The notes under the pieces are model-generated. The model was not told the DNA's origin. It searched no databases and saw only the letters and a program-made list of their open reading frames with translations. From assembly GCF_019634775.1 (NCBI RefSeq), contig NZ_JAHCAS010000001.1, positions 682,001 through 746,000 of the forward strand: 64,000 nt of DNA, written 5' to 3'. The translations under genes and the position numbers were made by a program. This stretch comes from Dokdonella sp. Lineage in GTDB: Bacteria; Pseudomonadota; Gammaproteobacteria; Xanthomonadales; Rhodanobacteraceae. Positions 26,316-37,979 of this stretch are shown here, piece by piece; the first letter of the stretch is position 1, and each line of letters opens with the position of its first letter.

Positions 26316-28145
26316 TCACTCCACCGGCGGCAGCACGTTCATGACCTCACGCACGGTGGTGACGCCACGTGCGACGTGGGCCGCCGCCGACACCCGCAGC
26401 GGCCGCATGCCTTCGGCGAGCGCGGCCTCGCCGAGCTTGGCGAGATCCATGTTCGGCTGGATCAGCGCACGCAGCGGCGGCGAGATGCGCATCATCTCGT
26501 AGATGCCGGTACGGCCGAGGAAACCGGTCTTGCGGCACTCGAGGCAACCCTTCGGCCCGAAGGTCTGCTCCGGCACCGGCAGCGACCAGCGCTGGGTCAG
26601 TGCGGCCCAGGCACGCACGTCGAGCGCCACCGGCTCCTTGCAGTGCGGACACAGCGTGCGCACGAGGCGCTGCGCGACCACGCCGGTCAGGGTCGACTGA
26701 ATCAGGTAGTTCGGCACACCCAGGTCGAGCAGGCGGGTCAGCGCGCTCGGCGCGTCGTTGGTGTGCAGGGTCGACAGCACGAGATGGCCGGTCAGTGAGG
26801 CCTGCACCGCCATTTGTGCGGTCTCGAGGTCGCGGATTTCGCCGACCATGATGATGTCGGGATCCTGGCGCATCAGCGTGCGCACGCCGGCGGCGAAATC
26901 GAGATCGATCGCGTTGTGCACCTGCATCTGGTTGAACTCGGGGCTCACCATCTCGATCGGGTCTTCGACCGTGCAGACGTTGAGATCCGGCGTGGCCAGC
27001 ACCTTGAGCGTCGAGTACAGGGTGGTGGTCTTGCCCGAGCCGGTTGGGCCGGTGACAAGGACGATGCCGTGCGGGCGCTCGACCATCTCGCGCCAGACCG
27101 CTTCCTCGTCTGGCGAAAAGCCGAGCTGGCGGAACTCCTTGACCACGATGTCCGGGTCGAAGATGCGCATGACGACCTTCTCGCCGAAGGCGGTCGGCAT
27201 CGTCGACAGGCGCAGCTCGACCTCACGCCCGCCTTGCGAGCGCGTCTTGATGCGGCCGTCCTGCGGGCGGCGCTTCTCGGCAACATCCATGCGCCCGAGG
27301 ATCTTGATGCGCGAGGTCACTGCAGTCATGACCGGCGTCGGCAGTTCGAACACCTTGTGCATGACGCCGTCGATGCGGAAGCGGATCGGACTCGAATCAC
27401 GCCGCGGTTCGAGGTGGATGTCCGAAGCGCGCTGCTCGAATGCGTACTGCAGCAGCCAGTCGACGATGTGCACGACATGGCGATCATCGACGCCGATCTC
27501 GCCGGTCTTGCCGAGTTCGACCAACTGCTCGAAGTTGAGGATCGCGCGCCCATCACCGGCGTCAGCCTTGGCGTCCTTGGCTCGCTGGATCGAGCGCTGC
27601 ACGCCCCACCATTCGGTGAGGTAGCGGCTTACGTCGAGCGGACTGGCGACGACGCGCTGGATGTCGCGGCGGAGGATGTGGCCGAGGTCGGCCAGCCAGC
27701 GCGTGTCGAACGGCTCGGAAGTGGCAAACACGACCTGCATCTCGCTGACCGCGACCGGCAGGATGCGGTAGCGCTGCGCATAGGCATGGCTGACCACCTG
27801 GGTCACCGCAGCCACGTCGATCTTCATCGGATCGATCTTGAGGTAGGGCAGCTTCGCGCGGCCGGCCAGCCACTGGCTCAGCACCTCGACACTGAGCGGC
27901 TTGCCGGGGTGGCGCGCATCGTCGAGCTTGAGGTTGGCGATCAAGGCCAGCGGATGCAGTTCGAGGCGGCCGCGCGCTGTGCGCACGTCGGCGCGCACAC
28001 GCTTGACGTCGGCCTCGGTGACGAGGCCATCGGCAAGCAGGGCGGCCAGCGTCTCGTCGAGTTCGATGCGCGTGTGGCGGCCAAACAGCGACGGAGCAGC
28101 CGTGGCCACCGGGTTCTTTGGCGGGCGCATCGATTGCGTGGCCAT
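26316..28145 (-). CDS. Type II secretion / type IV pilus assembly ATPase (GspE/PilB family)
   Basis: This 609-residue ATPase has an N-terminal MshEN-like domain (about 50-190) and a C-terminal secretion ATPase core. The Walker [11 protein letters not shown] lies at about residue 365, the Asp box TVEDPIEM and Walker [11 protein letters not shown] follow, and the His box TLHTNDA is present. A tetracysteine zinc motif CPHCK...CLECRKTG lies near residues 484-532. The PilB/GspE/PulE group powers pilus extension or secretion. No other pilus or secretion gene is nearby, so its system is elsewhere. It is divergent from glyQ. Confidence 0.9.
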   Translation of the reverse strand: MATQSMRPPKNPVATAAPSLFGRHTRIELDETLAALLADGLVTEADVKRVRADVRTARGRLELHPLALIANLKLDDARHPGKPLSVEVLSQWLAGRAKLPYLKIDPMKIDVAAVTQVVSHAYAQRYRILPVAVSEMQVVFATSEPFDTRWLADLGHILRRDIQRVVASPLDVSRYLTEWWGVQRSIQRAKDAKADAGDGRAILNFEQLVELGKTGEIGVDDRHVVHIVDWLLQYAFEQRASDIHLEPRRDSSPIRFRIDGVMHKVFELPTPVMTAVTSRIKILGRMDVAEKRRPQDGRIKTRSQGGREVELRLSTMPTAFGEKVVMRIFDPDIVVKEFRQLGFSPDEEAVWREMVERPHGIVLVTGPTGSGKTTTLYSTLKVLATPDLNVCTVEDPIEMVSPEFNQMQVHNAIDLDFAAGVRTLMRQDPDIIMVGEIRDLETAQMAVQASLTGHLVLSTLHTNDAPSALTRLLDLGVPNYLIQSTLTGVVAQRLVRTLCPHCKEPVALDVRAWAALTQRWSLPVPEQTFGPKGCLECRKTGFLGRTGIYEMMRISPPLRALIQPNMDLAKLGEAALAEGMRPLRVSAAAHVARGVTTVREVMNVLPPVE

Positions 28146-28218
28146 TGCGTGTCGTCCTCGGGGCGCGTGCGGTCGCGGCTATACTAGCGCGCTTTGCCAA
28201 CGCCTCCCTGAGAATTCC

Positions 28219-29124
28219 ATGGCCGGACCGACCTTCCAGGACGTCATCCAGACCCTCAACCAGTACTGGGCCGAGCAGGGCTGCGTGCTGATCCAGCCGC
28301 TCGACACCGAGGTCGGCGCCGGCACGTTCCATCCGGCGACCTTCCTGCGCGCGCTCGGCCCCGAACCTTGGGCCGCGGCCTATGTGCAACCGTCGCGGCG
28401 CCCAACCGATGGCCGCTACGGCGAGAACCCCAACCGCCTGCAGCACTACTACCAGTATCAGGTCGTGTTGAAGCCGAATCCCGACGACATCCTCGATCGC
28501 TACATCGGCTCGCTGAAGGCACTCGGCATCGACCCGCTCGTGCACGACCTGCGCTTCGTCGAGGACAACTGGGAATCGCCCACGCTCGGCGCCTGGGGAC
28601 TGGGCTGGGAGGTCTGGCTCAACGGCATGGAAGTGACCCAGTTCACCTATTTCCAGCAGGCCGGCGGGCTCGAATGCCGACCGGTCACGGGTGAAATCAC
28701 CTACGGCCTCGAACGCCTTGCCATGTACCTGCAGAACGTCGACAACGTCTACGACCTCGTGTGGACGGTGGCACCGCACGGTGTGGTCACCTACGGCGAC
28801 GTGTTCCACCAGAACGAAGTGGAGCAGAGCACCTACAACTTCGAGTACGCCAACGTCGAGAAGCTGTTCGCCTGGTTCGACACCTGCGAAAGCGAGGCGA
28901 CACGCCTGGTCGCCGCCGGCCTGCCGCTGCCGGCCTACGAGCAGGTCATGAAGGCCAGCCACACCTTCAATCTGCTCGACGCGCGCCGCGCGATCAGCGT
29001 GACCGAGCGCCAGCGCTACATCCTTCGGGTGCGCACGTTGGCACGCGCAGTCGCCGAGGCCTACCACGCGCAGCGCGAGAAGCTCGGCTTCCCGGGACTG
29101 CGCAAGACGCGGGAGGCCGCATGA
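28219..29124 (+). CDS. glyQ: Glycyl-tRNA synthetase alpha chain
   Basis: This 301-residue catalytic subunit of the alpha2beta2-type glycyl-tRNA synthetase activates glycine. Signatures are [13 protein letters not shown], the adenylate-region [19 protein letters not shown] and QQAGGLEC. The ATG at 28219 fits other family members. A TATACT -10-like sequence lies at 28180-28185. It overlaps glyS by ATGA (29121-29124), giving equal expression of both chains. Confidence 0.98.
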   Translation: MAGPTFQDVIQTLNQYWAEQGCVLIQPLDTEVGAGTFHPATFLRALGPEPWAAAYVQPSRRPTDGRYGENPNRLQHYYQYQVVLKPNPDDILDRYIGSLKALGIDPLVHDLRFVEDNWESPTLGAWGLGWEVWLNGMEVTQFTYFQQAGGLECRPVTGEITYGLERLAMYLQNVDNVYDLVWTVAPHGVVTYGDVFHQNEVEQSTYNFEYANVEKLFAWFDTCESEATRLVAAGLPLPAYEQVMKASHTFNLLDARRAISVTERQRYILRVRTLARAVAEAYHAQREKLGFPGLRKTREAA

Positions 29125-31271
29125 TGACGATGCCCGACACCGCCCCACTGCTGATCGAGCTCGGCACCGAGGAACTGCCGCCGAAGGCGCTCGACGAACT
29201 CGCCGCGGCATTCGCCGCCGGCATCGTCGGCGGTCTGGCGAAACGCGGCATCGGCGCCGACGGCGCGAACGCGCGCATCGGATGCTCGCCGCGCCGTCTC
29301 GCCGTGCACGTGCCTGCAGTCGCGCGCATGCAGCCGACGCAGAAGTCCGAAGTGCTCGGCCCCTATCTCAACATCGGCCTCGACGCGAACGGCGCGCCGA
29401 CGCCGGCACTCATCGGCTTCGCTGCAAAGAACGGCGTCGCCATCGAACAATTGCAACGCAGCAGCGACGCCAAGGGTGAGCGCTTCGTGGTGCGCAGCGA
29501 GAAACCCGGCCAGGCCTCCACGGCGCTGGTGCCGGAGATCGTTGCCGAAGCGGTCAAGGCACTGCCGATCCCCAAGCCGATGCGCTGGGGCGACCATGAA
29601 TTCGCTTTCGTGCGCCCGGCACATTGGCTGGTCGCGCTGCACGGCAGCGAAGTGATCGACATCGAACTGTTTGGCCTGCGCTCGGGCCGGCAGTCGCGCG
29701 GGCATCGCTTCCATCATCCGCAGCCGGTGCACGTGGCCGACGCGGACGCCTGGTTCGACGCCCTGCGCGGCGCGCACGTGCTCGCCGATCCGGCCGAGCG
29801 ACGCGCGCGCATCCGCGCCGAAGTCGCCGCAGCTCGCACCGGCGGCGTGCCGCACCTGTCCGATGCCCTGCTCGACGAGATCGCCAACCTGACCGAATGG
29901 CCGGTCGCGATCGCCTGTACCTTCGAGCGCGCCTTCCTCGACGTGCCGCAGGAAGCGTTGGTCACGACGATGGAGGCAAACCAGAAGTTCGTGCCGGTGT
30001 TCGATGGTGCGGGTCGACTGGTCGAGCATTTCATCGGCCTCGCCAACATCGAATCGAAGGACCAGGCCGAGATCCGCAAGGGATACGAACGCGTGATCCG
30101 GCCGCGTTTCGCCGACGCCAAGTTCTTTTACGACGAGGATCGCAAGCAGCCGCTCGCAGCCTGGCAGGACGCGCTCAAGAGCGTCACCTACCAGCAATCA
30201 CTGGGCAGCGTGTGGGACAAATGCGTGCGCGTCGCCGAACTGGCCCGGGTGATCGCCGGACGCATCGGCGCCGATGCCGGTCTGGCCACGCGCGCCGCCG
30301 CGCTGTCGAAGTGCGATCTCATGTCGCGCATGGTCGGCGAATTCCCCGAGCTGCAAGGTGTGATGGGCCGCTGCTACGCGAGCCAAGGAGACAAGCCCGA
30401 AGCGGCCGAAGTTGCCGCCGCGCTGGACGAGTTCTACCGGCCGCGCTTTGCCGGCGACGCCATCGCCGACGGCAAGATCGGCCAGGTGCTGGCTGTGGCC
30501 GAGCGTCTCGATACCCTGGCCGGCATCTTTGCGGTCGGCCTGAAACCGAGCGGCAACAAGGATCCGTTCGCTCTGCGCCGCGCTGCGCTCGGCCTCGCCC
30601 GCACCTTCGTCGAAGGCGGCCTCGATCTCGATCTGCACGCCCTGCTCGCCGAAGCCCTCGCCCTGCTGCCGGAGGCGGCGCTGGCCGCCGGCCTCGGCAA
30701 GGGCAAGGACGGCAAGGCCGCGCCGCTCGATGCCGGCGCGCGCCGCCAGGCACTGGCCGACGAGCTGTACGCCTTCATCCTCGACCGTCTGCGCGGCTAC
30801 TACGGCGACCAGGGCTTCGGTGGCGAAACCTTCGAAGCCGTGCGCGCGCTGTCGCCAGGCTCGCTGGTCGACTTCGACCGCCGCCTGCGCGCCGTTGCCG
30901 ACTTTGCCCGCCTGCCCGAGGCGCAGGCCCTCGCCGCAGCCAACAAGCGCATCGGCAACCTGTTGCGCCAGGCCAGCACGAAACCCGCGTCGCTGCTTGA
31001 TGCCAGCCTGCTCGAAGCCGGTGCCGAGCACGCGCTCGTGCAAGCGATCGAGCGCACCGAACACGAGCTCGCCCCACTCGTCGCGGCGATCGACCACGTC
31101 GGCGTGCTGCGCCGGCTGGCCGCCCTGCGCGAACCGGTCGACGCATGGTTCGACGCGGTCATGGTCATGGCGGAGGACGCGGCCGTGCGTGCAAACCGTT
31201 TGGCCATCCTTGCGCGCTTGCGCGCGATGTTCCTGCGTGTGGCCGACATCTCGCTCCTGTCGGGAGCTTGA
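29121..31271 (+). CDS. glyS: Glycyl-tRNA synthetase beta chain
   Basis: This 716-residue tRNA-binding subunit has the family N-terminus [16 protein letters not shown] central HD-like region contains [10 protein letters not shown], and the C-terminal anticodon-binding DALR-like region contains [18 protein letters not shown]. Length is as expected (about 690-720). The start overlaps the glyQ stop; the second Met codon (29124) is a possible alternative. Confidence 0.97.
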   Translation: MMTMPDTAPLLIELGTEELPPKALDELAAAFAAGIVGGLAKRGIGADGANARIGCSPRRLAVHVPAVARMQPTQKSEVLGPYLNIGLDANGAPTPALIGFAAKNGVAIEQLQRSSDAKGERFVVRSEKPGQASTALVPEIVAEAVKALPIPKPMRWGDHEFAFVRPAHWLVALHGSEVIDIELFGLRSGRQSRGHRFHHPQPVHVADADAWFDALRGAHVLADPAERRARIRAEVAAARTGGVPHLSDALLDEIANLTEWPVAIACTFERAFLDVPQEALVTTMEANQKFVPVFDGAGRLVEHFIGLANIESKDQAEIRKGYERVIRPRFADAKFFYDEDRKQPLAAWQDALKSVTYQQSLGSVWDKCVRVAELARVIAGRIGADAGLATRAAALSKCDLMSRMVGEFPELQGVMGRCYASQGDKPEAAEVAAALDEFYRPRFAGDAIADGKIGQVLAVAERLDTLAGIFAVGLKPSGNKDPFALRRAALGLARTFVEGGLDLDLHALLAEALALLPEAALAAGLGKGKDGKAAPLDAGARRQALADELYAFILDRLRGYYGDQGFGGETFEAVRALSPGSLVDFDRRLRAVADFARLPEAQALAAANKRIGNLLRQASTKPASLLDASLLEAGAEHALVQAIERTEHELAPLVAAIDHVGVLRRLAALREPVDAWFDAVMVMAEDAAVRANRLAILARLRAMFLRVADISLLSGA

Positions 31272-31373
31272 CCGGCACAACAGTACCGATGCACTCACAG
31301 CGGCGGCATTTGCGTAGAATCGCGACCGGTACGGGGTTGTGCCGGTGATGCCGGCGCCAGGGGGCTACTCCAC

Positions 31374-32279
31374 ATGAATGCGCGCGACAACGACGCGAGT
31401 ACCACGCAGCGGCGAACCATGCGTCCACAGCGCATCGATGGTGCCGGCCATGTGCCGGCTTGCCTGGTCGTGCTGCAGGGCCAGCGCCTCGGCCAGCGCA
31501 TCGACCTTGGCGACAATCCTCTCGTCATCGGCCGGTCACCGGAAGCCGAGTTCCAGATCCTCGAACGCAGCGTCTCGCGCGAGCATTGCCGCATCTGGCG
31601 GGAACCGGCCGGTTACCGCATCAAGGATCTCGACTCCACCAACAAGACGTTCCTCAACGACCAGCCGATCATCGAGGCCGAGCTGAAGGATGGCGACCAC
31701 ATCTCGATCGGCAGTTGCGTGCTCAAGTTCATGGATCGCTCCTCGGTGGAAGCGCGCTACCACGAAGAGATCTACCAGCTGGCCACGGCCGACCCGTTGA
31801 CCGACCTGTACAACCGGCGGCAGTTCACCGAACTGCTCGAGAAGGAGCTCGCGCGTGCAGCCAACCACAAACGCCCGCTTGTGCTGCTGATCGTGGACAT
31901 CGACCACTTCAAGTCGATCAACGACCGCTACGGTCATCCCAGCGGCGATATCGTGCTCAAGAAGGTCGCACTCACCCTGCGTGGGCTGTCCCGCGAGGAG
32001 TTCATCACCGCGCGCATCGGCGGCGAGGAATTCGCCGTGGTCCTGCCCGAACATGCCCTCGAACAGGCCGTCGGATTCGCCGAACGCCTTCGCGAAGGCA
32101 TCGCCGGACTGTCGCTGGCCCTCACCGGCGGCCCGCAACGGGTCACGGTCAGCATCGGTGCCGCCGCCTGGGCGGACGGCATGAGCGGCAGCAGCGACTT
32201 GATGCGGGCGGCCGATGCCGAGCTCTATCGGGCCAAGCAGGCTGGCCGCAACCGGGTGAGTTCTGCCCTCACGGTCTGA
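31374..32279 (+). CDS. FHA-domain diguanylate cyclase (GGDEF)
   Basis: This 301-residue cytoplasmic protein has an N-terminal forkhead-associated domain (about 35-115; IGRSPEAEFQI and SREHCRI contain the phosphothreonine-binding Arg and Ser) followed by a GGDEF domain (about 130-300). The active site is GGEEF in RIGGEEFAVV, so it can probably make c-di-GMP. The inhibitory I-site normally reads RxxD five residues before the active site; here it is REEF, so product inhibition may be lost. It lies in a genome with a Clp-type regulator. Confidence 0.9.
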   Translation: MNARDNDASTTQRRTMRPQRIDGAGHVPACLVVLQGQRLGQRIDLGDNPLVIGRSPEAEFQILERSVSREHCRIWREPAGYRIKDLDSTNKTFLNDQPIIEAELKDGDHISIGSCVLKFMDRSSVEARYHEEIYQLATADPLTDLYNRRQFTELLEKELARAANHKRPLVLLIVDIDHFKSINDRYGHPSGDIVLKKVALTLRGLSREEFITARIGGEEFAVVLPEHALEQAVGFAERLREGIAGLSLALTGGPQRVTVSIGAAAWADGMSGSSDLMRAADAELYRAKQAGRNRVSSALTV

Positions 32280-32481
32280 TCGCCCCCGTTCCGGACGCGC
32301 CGCAAACGATTGTGACGGTTCCCCGATTGCACCCATCACCAGCGCGCATTATCGTGAGCGGCTCGCGCGACGGCCCGCTCGCTGCGAACCCCGCCGCGTC
32401 CCCTCGACCGTTCATCGACGTCGGGCTATGCTGCCCCGGCGTTCTACGACAACTTTCGTTTACCGTTTCCGAGGATCTTCC

Positions 32482-33330
32482 ATGTTCAAGTCCGTCGCCA
32501 CCGCCCTGGCCGCCCTCGTCGTCCTCGGCGGCTGCAATTCCTCCACTCCGCCGGCCGGCAACGCATCGGTGACGGCCGCGCCCGCACAACCCGTGCCAGC
32601 GAATGCAACCACCGACCCGCTCGGCACGACGATCAGCGGCAACGTTGCCCTGCGTGAACCCATGGCGATCGGCGCAGGCGCACGCCTTGAACTCAAGCTC
32701 GTCGACGTCGCCCAGCCGGATGTCGTCATCGCCGAAGCGAACGAGAACGTCTCCGGTCAACCGCCGTATCGTTTCACGCTGAACTTCGATCCGATGCGCA
32801 TCGACCGGACGAAGACCTACGTCGTCAATGCCCTGTTGTTCGACGGTGACCGTCGTTTCGTGCCGGCCCTGCAGGCACCGGTGCTGACCCATGGCGCGGG
32901 CAGCACGATAGACATCACGCTGAACGCCGAGGCGACGCCCGGCGAGAAGCTCAAGGAGGACTTCGGCAAGCTCAAGGCGCAGATCGGCGGCATGACGCGC
33001 ATCCAGGACGCCTTCCTCGACGGCGACCTGTCGGTCGCCTGGGACGGCTTCGTCAGCAATGGTCAGGTGCGCTTCATGCGCGTGAACACCGAGCTCGGCG
33101 AAGGCGAGACCGCGCAGCGCTCGAACGCCGAATATGCCTTCCTCGACGACAAGCCGATGGTCGTGTTCAAGAAGGGGACGGGAACACGCGTGGGCTGGGA
33201 TGCCGAAGGCAATCTCATCCTCAACGAACGCAACAGCGGTCCGGTCAGCGAGGATGAAGCGAAGTCGTTGCACAACGACGCGCTGAAGGCGCTGGCAATG
33301 GGCAAGACCAAGGTGCCGAAGAGGAAGTAG
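32482..33330 (+). CDS. YbaY-like lipoprotein
   Basis: This 282-residue protein starts MFKSVATALAALVVLGGCNSS, a lipoprotein signal with lipobox LGGC. The next about 110 residues (ISGNVALREPMAIGAGARLELKLVDVAQPD) are the YbaY/YscW domain, a beta-sandwich found in periplasmic lipoproteins and secretion chaperones. The C-terminal half (about 150-282) is a second domain with no recognised motif. Function unknown. Confidence 0.8.
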   Translation: MFKSVATALAALVVLGGCNSSTPPAGNASVTAAPAQPVPANATTDPLGTTISGNVALREPMAIGAGARLELKLVDVAQPDVVIAEANENVSGQPPYRFTLNFDPMRIDRTKTYVVNALLFDGDRRFVPALQAPVLTHGAGSTIDITLNAEATPGEKLKEDFGKLKAQIGGMTRIQDAFLDGDLSVAWDGFVSNGQVRFMRVNTELGEGETAQRSNAEYAFLDDKPMVVFKKGTGTRVGWDAEGNLILNERNSGPVSEDEAKSLHNDALKALAMGKTKVPKRK

Positions 33331-33403
33331 GAAGCGGCTTCAGCCGCGATACTCTGGCTGCACAAGGCCGCCAGCAAGAAGCATCACGCCTGAAGGCGTT
33401 TCC
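33328..33403. repeat. REP-like palindrome (GTAG type)
   Basis: AGTAGGAAGCGGCTTCAGCC at the left and GAAGGCGTTTCCTACGG at the right form imperfect inverted arms around about 30 bases, with CATCACGCCTGAAGGC inside the right arm. Same family as 4312-4391. It lies between convergent genes. Confidence 0.75.
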
Positions 33404-33460
33404 TACGGTGTCATGTTTCGGCGATCGTCCGTGATCGCCGATTCAACCTGCACTGGTCGT

Positions 33461-35830
33461 CTACGCCCCGGGGTTACGCTTCGCCCGTGCAAACGCATCG
33501 GCGAAGGCGTTTCCGGCCGGCGGCGACGGATTGGCCATCGGGGCCCTGCGCGGTGCCGGCGTGCTCGACGCGCGCGCCATCGGACGGGCCACGCCCGGCT
33601 GGTCGCCGAGGCGCATGCTGAGTCCGATGCGCTTGCGCGCGACGTCGACCTCCATGACCTTTACCCTGACGATGTCACCGGCCTTGACCACCTCACGCGG
33701 ATCCTTGACGAAGCGCTCGGACAGGGCCGACACATGCACGAGGCCGTCCTGGTGCACGCCGAGGTCGACGAATGCGCCAAAGGCGGCGACATTGCTGACC
33801 ACGCCTTCGAGGATCATGCCCGGCACGAGGTCGCGGATGTCCTCGACGCCATCGGCGAAGGTGGCCGTACGGAACTCGGGACGCGGGTCGCGACCCGGCT
33901 TCTCCAGCTCGCGCAGGATGTCGCGCACGGTCGGCACGCCGAAACGTTCGTCGACATAGTCCTCCGCTTTCAGGGTGCGCAGGAAGGCACTGTCGCCGAT
34001 GATCGATTTCACCTCGCGCCCGCAGCAGGCGAGGATGCGTTCGACCACCGGATAGGCTTCCGGGTGGACGCCCGAGGCATCGAGCGGATCCTCGCCGTCA
34101 CGAATGCGCAGGAAGCCCGCACACTGTTCAAAAGCCTTGTCGCCGAGACGCGGCACCTCACGCAACGCACGCCGTGAGCGGAATGCTCCTTTCGCATCAC
34201 GATGGCGCACGATGTTCTCGGCGACACCGGCGCTCAATCCGGCAACGCGAGCAAGCAGCGGCGCGGAAGCCGTGTTGACATCGACACCGACCGCGTTCAC
34301 GCAATCCTCAACGCGACCATCGAGTGCGTGGGCGAGCTTCACCTGGTTGACGTCGTGCTGGTATTGGCCGACACCGATCGCCTTGGGTTCGATCTTGACC
34401 AGTTCCGCCAATGGATCCTGCAGGCGGCGCGCGATCGACACCGCGCCGCGCAAGGATACGTCGAGCTCGGGGAACTCCTTTGCGGCGAGCTCGGAAGCGG
34501 AATAGACGGAAGCGCCCGCTTCGCTGACCACCACCTTGCCGAGTTTCAGTTCCGGATGGCGCTTCATCAGCTCGGCGACGAGACGCTCGGTCTCGCGTGA
34601 GGCGGTGCCGTTGCCGATCGCAACGAGATTGACACCGAATTCGCGGCAGGCCGCGGCAAGTTGCGCGATCGACGCATCCCACTGCTTCTTCGGCTCGTGC
34701 GGGTAGATCGTGTGCGTGGCCAGCAGCTTGCCGGTGCCGTCGACGATGGCGACCTTGACCCCGGTGCGCAGGCCAGGGTCGAGGCCCATGACGACCTTCG
34801 GTCCGGCCGGCGCAGCCATCAGCAGGTCCTTGAGGTTGTCGCCGAATACGCGAATCGCCTCGGCTTCGGCCTGTTCACGCGCGCGCCCGAACAGGTCGAG
34901 GGTGAGATGCAGGTGCAACTTGACGCGCCAGGCCTGGCGCGCGGATTCGAGCAGCCAGCGATCGGCCACGCGTCCCCGTTCGGCGATGCCGAAATGTGCG
35001 GCAACCCGACCCTCGGCTTCGGCGTGTCCAAGCGCAGCGGCCGCATCGAGCACGCTGTCTGTGTCGCCGTCGCCGGCCGGGCGCGGCGCACTGGTCGGCA
35101 TCGGCGCGAGTTCGAGATCAAGCACGCCTTCGTTGCGCGCGCGGAACAGGGCGAGCAGACGATGCGAGGGAATCGTGCCGATCGCCTCGGCATGGTTGAA
35201 GTAGTCCCGGTACTTCGCGCCGTCGTGTTCCTTGCCGGCGACGAGGCGGGCACGGATCTGCGCCTTCGCGGCGAGCCAGTCGCGCAGCGCACCGACCAGG
35301 GCCGGATCCTCGGAGAAGGTTTCGAGCAGGATCGCGCGCGCGCCATCGAGCGCAGCCTTGACGTCGGCCACGCCCTTGCCGGCGTCGAGGTAGGCGAGCG
35401 CGACGTCCTCTGGAACGAGGCTCGGATCTGCACGCAAAGCCAGGGCCAACGGTTCGAGTCCAGCTTCGCGCGCGATCTGCGCGCGCGTGCGGCGCTTCGG
35501 TTTGTAGGGCAGATAAAGGTCCTCGAGACGCGCCTTGCTCTCGGCGGCGAGCAGATCGCCGCGCAGCGCGTCGGTCATTTTCCCCTGCTCCTCGATGCTG
35601 GCGATGACCGCGGCACGGCGTTCCTCGAGTTCACGCAGGTAACCCAAACGCTCCTCGAGCTGGCGCAACTGGGTGTCATCGAGGCCGCCGGTGGCTTCCT
35701 TGCGGTAGCGTGCAATGAACGGCACGGTGGCGCCACCATCGAGCAGGGCGACGGCGGCCTCGACCTGCTGCGGGCGCGCGGCGATTTCCGCGGCGATACG
35801 GTGTTCGATGCTGTGCATTCGATGATCCAT
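33461..35830 (-). CDS. tex: Transcription accessory protein Tex
   Basis: This 789-residue RNA-binding protein has the Tex N-terminal helical domain, a YqgF/RuvC-like RNase H fold ([15 protein letters not shown]), a helix-hairpin-helix region ([13 protein letters not shown]) and a C-terminal S1 domain ([20 protein letters not shown]). It is a conserved nucleic-acid-binding factor. A C-terminal Ala/Pro-rich tail follows S1. Start at ATG 35828-35830 ([10 protein letters not shown]); a second at 35818 is possible. It is downstream of mnmG with a GC-rich hairpin between. Confidence 0.93.
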   Translation of the reverse strand: MDHRMHSIEHRIAAEIAARPQQVEAAVALLDGGATVPFIARYRKEATGGLDDTQLRQLEERLGYLRELEERRAAVIASIEEQGKMTDALRGDLLAAESKARLEDLYLPYKPKRRTRAQIAREAGLEPLALALRADPSLVPEDVALAYLDAGKGVADVKAALDGARAILLETFSEDPALVGALRDWLAAKAQIRARLVAGKEHDGAKYRDYFNHAEAIGTIPSHRLLALFRARNEGVLDLELAPMPTSAPRPAGDGDTDSVLDAAAALGHAEAEGRVAAHFGIAERGRVADRWLLESARQAWRVKLHLHLTLDLFGRAREQAEAEAIRVFGDNLKDLLMAAPAGPKVVMGLDPGLRTGVKVAIVDGTGKLLATHTIYPHEPKKQWDASIAQLAAACREFGVNLVAIGNGTASRETERLVAELMKRHPELKLGKVVVSEAGASVYSASELAAKEFPELDVSLRGAVSIARRLQDPLAELVKIEPKAIGVGQYQHDVNQVKLAHALDGRVEDCVNAVGVDVNTASAPLLARVAGLSAGVAENIVRHRDAKGAFRSRRALREVPRLGDKAFEQCAGFLRIRDGEDPLDASGVHPEAYPVVERILACCGREVKSIIGDSAFLRTLKAEDYVDERFGVPTVRDILRELEKPGRDPRPEFRTATFADGVEDIRDLVPGMILEGVVSNVAAFGAFVDLGVHQDGLVHVSALSERFVKDPREVVKAGDIVRVKVMEVDVARKRIGLSMRLGDQPGVARPMARASSTPAPRRAPMANPSPPAGNAFADAFARAKRNPGA

Positions 35831-35843
35831 TGGTTCAGGAAAC

Positions 35844-35872
35844 GACACGGGCCGCGTGTAGCGGCCCGTGTC
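35844..35872. promoter_or_regulatory. Strong hairpin in the mnmG-tex interval
   Basis: A perfect 12-bp stem (GACACGGGCCGC with its complement) around a 5-base loop GTGTA. It lies 25 bases downstream of the mnmG stop and 14 bases upstream of the tex start on the minus strand. With only a short T-rich follow-up it may be a weak terminator, an attenuator, or a hairpin that controls tex translation. Confidence 0.55.
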
Positions 35873-35897
35873 CGGATTGTAATGCGCGGCGTTCGTT

Positions 35898-37778
35898 TCA
35901 GGCGACGTGACGTGGCCGCTTCAGGTGCACGAGCAACAGCGAAATCGCCGCCGGAGTGACGCCACTGATGCGACGGGCCTGGCCGATCGTGGTCGGCCGG
36001 TGACGCTCTAGCTTGGCCAGCACTTCGGCCGAGAGTCCGCGCACCATCGCGTAGTCGAAACCGTCGGGGATCGCGGTTGCCTCGTGGCGTTCGGCGCGCG
36101 CGACCTCGTCGCGCTGGCGTTCGATGTAGCCGGCGTACTTGACGCCGACCTCGACCTGTTCGGCAACGCGTGGGTCGGCAACCCCGGGGCCAAACCCCTC
36201 GATGCCGACCAGGCCGGCATAGTCGATCTCGGGCCGGCGCAGCAGGTCGAGTGCGCTGCCCTCGCGCGTCACCACGATGCCGGTCGCCTCCTCGACGCGC
36301 CGCGCCGCGGCCAGACCAGGGGCAATCGCCAGGGCGGCCAGGCGCGCGCGCTCGCCTTCGATCGCGTCGTGCTTGCGGCGCAGGGCATCGAAGCGCGTGT
36401 CATCGACGAGTCCGAGCGCATGGCCCTGCGCGGTCAGGCGCAGGTCGGCGTTGTCCTCGCGCAGATGCAGGCGATGTTCGGCGCGCGAGGTGAACATGCG
36501 GTACGGCTCGAGCGTGCCGTTCGTGGTCAGGTCATCAATCAGCACGCCGATGTAGGCCTCGTCACGACGCGGCGTCCACGGTGCCTCGCCGCGCGTCGCC
36601 CGCGCGGCGTTGAGACCGGCAACGAGGCCCTGTGCGGCGGCCTCCTCGTATCCGGTCGTGCCGTTGATCTGGCCGGCGAAGTACAGGCCGGTGATCGCCT
36701 TGGTTTCCAGCGATGGGCGCAGACCGCGTGGATCGAAGTAGTCGTACTCGATCGCATAGCCGGGCCGCGTGATGTGCGCACGCTCGAAACCGCGGATGGA
36801 TCGCACCAGATCGAGCTGCACGTCGAACGGCAGCGAGGTCGAGATGCCGTTCGGATAGATCTCATGGGTGTCGAGGCCTTCCGGTTCGATGAAGATCTGG
36901 TGCGAAGCCTTGTCGGCGAAGCGCACCACCTTGTCTTCGATCGACGGGCAATAGCGCGGACCGACGCCTTCGATTACGCCCGTATACAGCGGCGAGCGAT
37001 CGAGGCCGGCGCGGATGATCGCGTGGGTGCGCTCACTGGTGTGGGTGATCCAGCAACTGACCTGGCGCGGGTGCTCGGCGCGCGAGCCGAGGAACGAAAA
37101 CACCGGCGCCGGGTCATCGCCGGGCTGCTCTTCGAGGCCCGTGTAGTCGATCGTGCGCCCATCGATGCGCGGCGGCGTCCCCGTCTTCAGGCGATCGACG
37201 CCGAGCGGCAATTCGCGCAGGCGTTCGGCGAGGCGTTGTGCCGGCGCGTCGCCAGCGCGTCCGCCGGCATAGTTCGCCGTGCCGACATGGATGCGCCCGG
37301 CGAGGAAGGTACCGGCGGTCAGCACGATCGCGCGCGCCGAAAAACGCAGGCCTCCCTGGGTCAGCACGCCGACCGCGCGCGTGCCCTCGACGAGGATGTC
37401 GTCGACGGCCTGCTGGAACAGACTGAGGTTCGGCTGCGCCTCGACCAGTGCGCGGATCGCCGCCTTGTACAGCGTGCGGTCGGCCTGGCAGCGCGTTGCA
37501 CGCACGGCCGGACCCTTGGAAGCATTGAGCATGCGCCACTGGATGCCGGCACGGTCGGCCGCGTGTGCCATCGCCCCACCGAGCGCGTCGACCTCGCGCA
37601 CCAGATGCCCCTTGCCGATGCCGCCGATGGCCGGATTGCAGCTCATCTGACCGATCGTCTCGATCGCGTGAGTCAGCAGCAGGGTGCGCGCGCCGGTACG
37701 CGCCGCGGCCAGCGCGGCTTCGGTGCCAGCATGACCGCCACCGACGACGATGACGTCGTACACACAAGCGGAATCCAT
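35898..37778 (-). CDS. mnmG: tRNA uridine-5-carboxymethylaminomethyl modification enzyme MnmG
   Basis: This 626-residue FAD protein works with MnmE to modify U34 of several tRNAs. The FAD motif [10 protein letters not shown] lies at residues 13-22 and the catalytic region contains [18 protein letters not shown]. The second Cys motif region ([13 protein letters not shown]) and the C-terminal helical domain ([23 protein letters not shown]) are all conserved. Length matches. It is upstream of tex on the same strand. Confidence 0.98.
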   Translation of the reverse strand: MDSACVYDVIVVGGGHAGTEAALAAARTGARTLLLTHAIETIGQMSCNPAIGGIGKGHLVREVDALGGAMAHAADRAGIQWRMLNASKGPAVRATRCQADRTLYKAAIRALVEAQPNLSLFQQAVDDILVEGTRAVGVLTQGGLRFSARAIVLTAGTFLAGRIHVGTANYAGGRAGDAPAQRLAERLRELPLGVDRLKTGTPPRIDGRTIDYTGLEEQPGDDPAPVFSFLGSRAEHPRQVSCWITHTSERTHAIIRAGLDRSPLYTGVIEGVGPRYCPSIEDKVVRFADKASHQIFIEPEGLDTHEIYPNGISTSLPFDVQLDLVRSIRGFERAHITRPGYAIEYDYFDPRGLRPSLETKAITGLYFAGQINGTTGYEEAAAQGLVAGLNAARATRGEAPWTPRRDEAYIGVLIDDLTTNGTLEPYRMFTSRAEHRLHLREDNADLRLTAQGHALGLVDDTRFDALRRKHDAIEGERARLAALAIAPGLAAARRVEEATGIVVTREGSALDLLRRPEIDYAGLVGIEGFGPGVADPRVAEQVEVGVKYAGYIERQRDEVARAERHEATAIPDGFDYAMVRGLSAEVLAKLERHRPTTIGQARRISGVTPAAISLLLVHLKRPRHVA

Positions 37779-37821
37779 AGGCGGGGACCAGCAGGGACAG
37801 GCGCGGGGGACGCGATTCTAG

Positions 37822-37913
37822 GGATGTTCTGCTCAATCCCACAACGGCGTCACCGTCCTGTGCGGGTGTAACCTTTTGATTCCCAATGACGGGGCGGGAT
37901 CCGCAAGGCCCGG
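37822..37913. repeat. Interspersed palindromic element, truncated copy
   Basis: GGATGTTCTGCTCAATCCCA, CGGCGTCACCGTCCTGTGCG and TTGATTCCCAATGACGGGG match parts of the element at 2203-2428, but the middle and right end are missing. It begins about 45 bases upstream of mnmG. Confidence 0.7.
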
Positions 37914-37979
37914 ATCGCGACGGACGTCGCGCCGACGATCACGGCAGCGCCCGAGCGGCGCGGGGATCGTTGGCACGAA

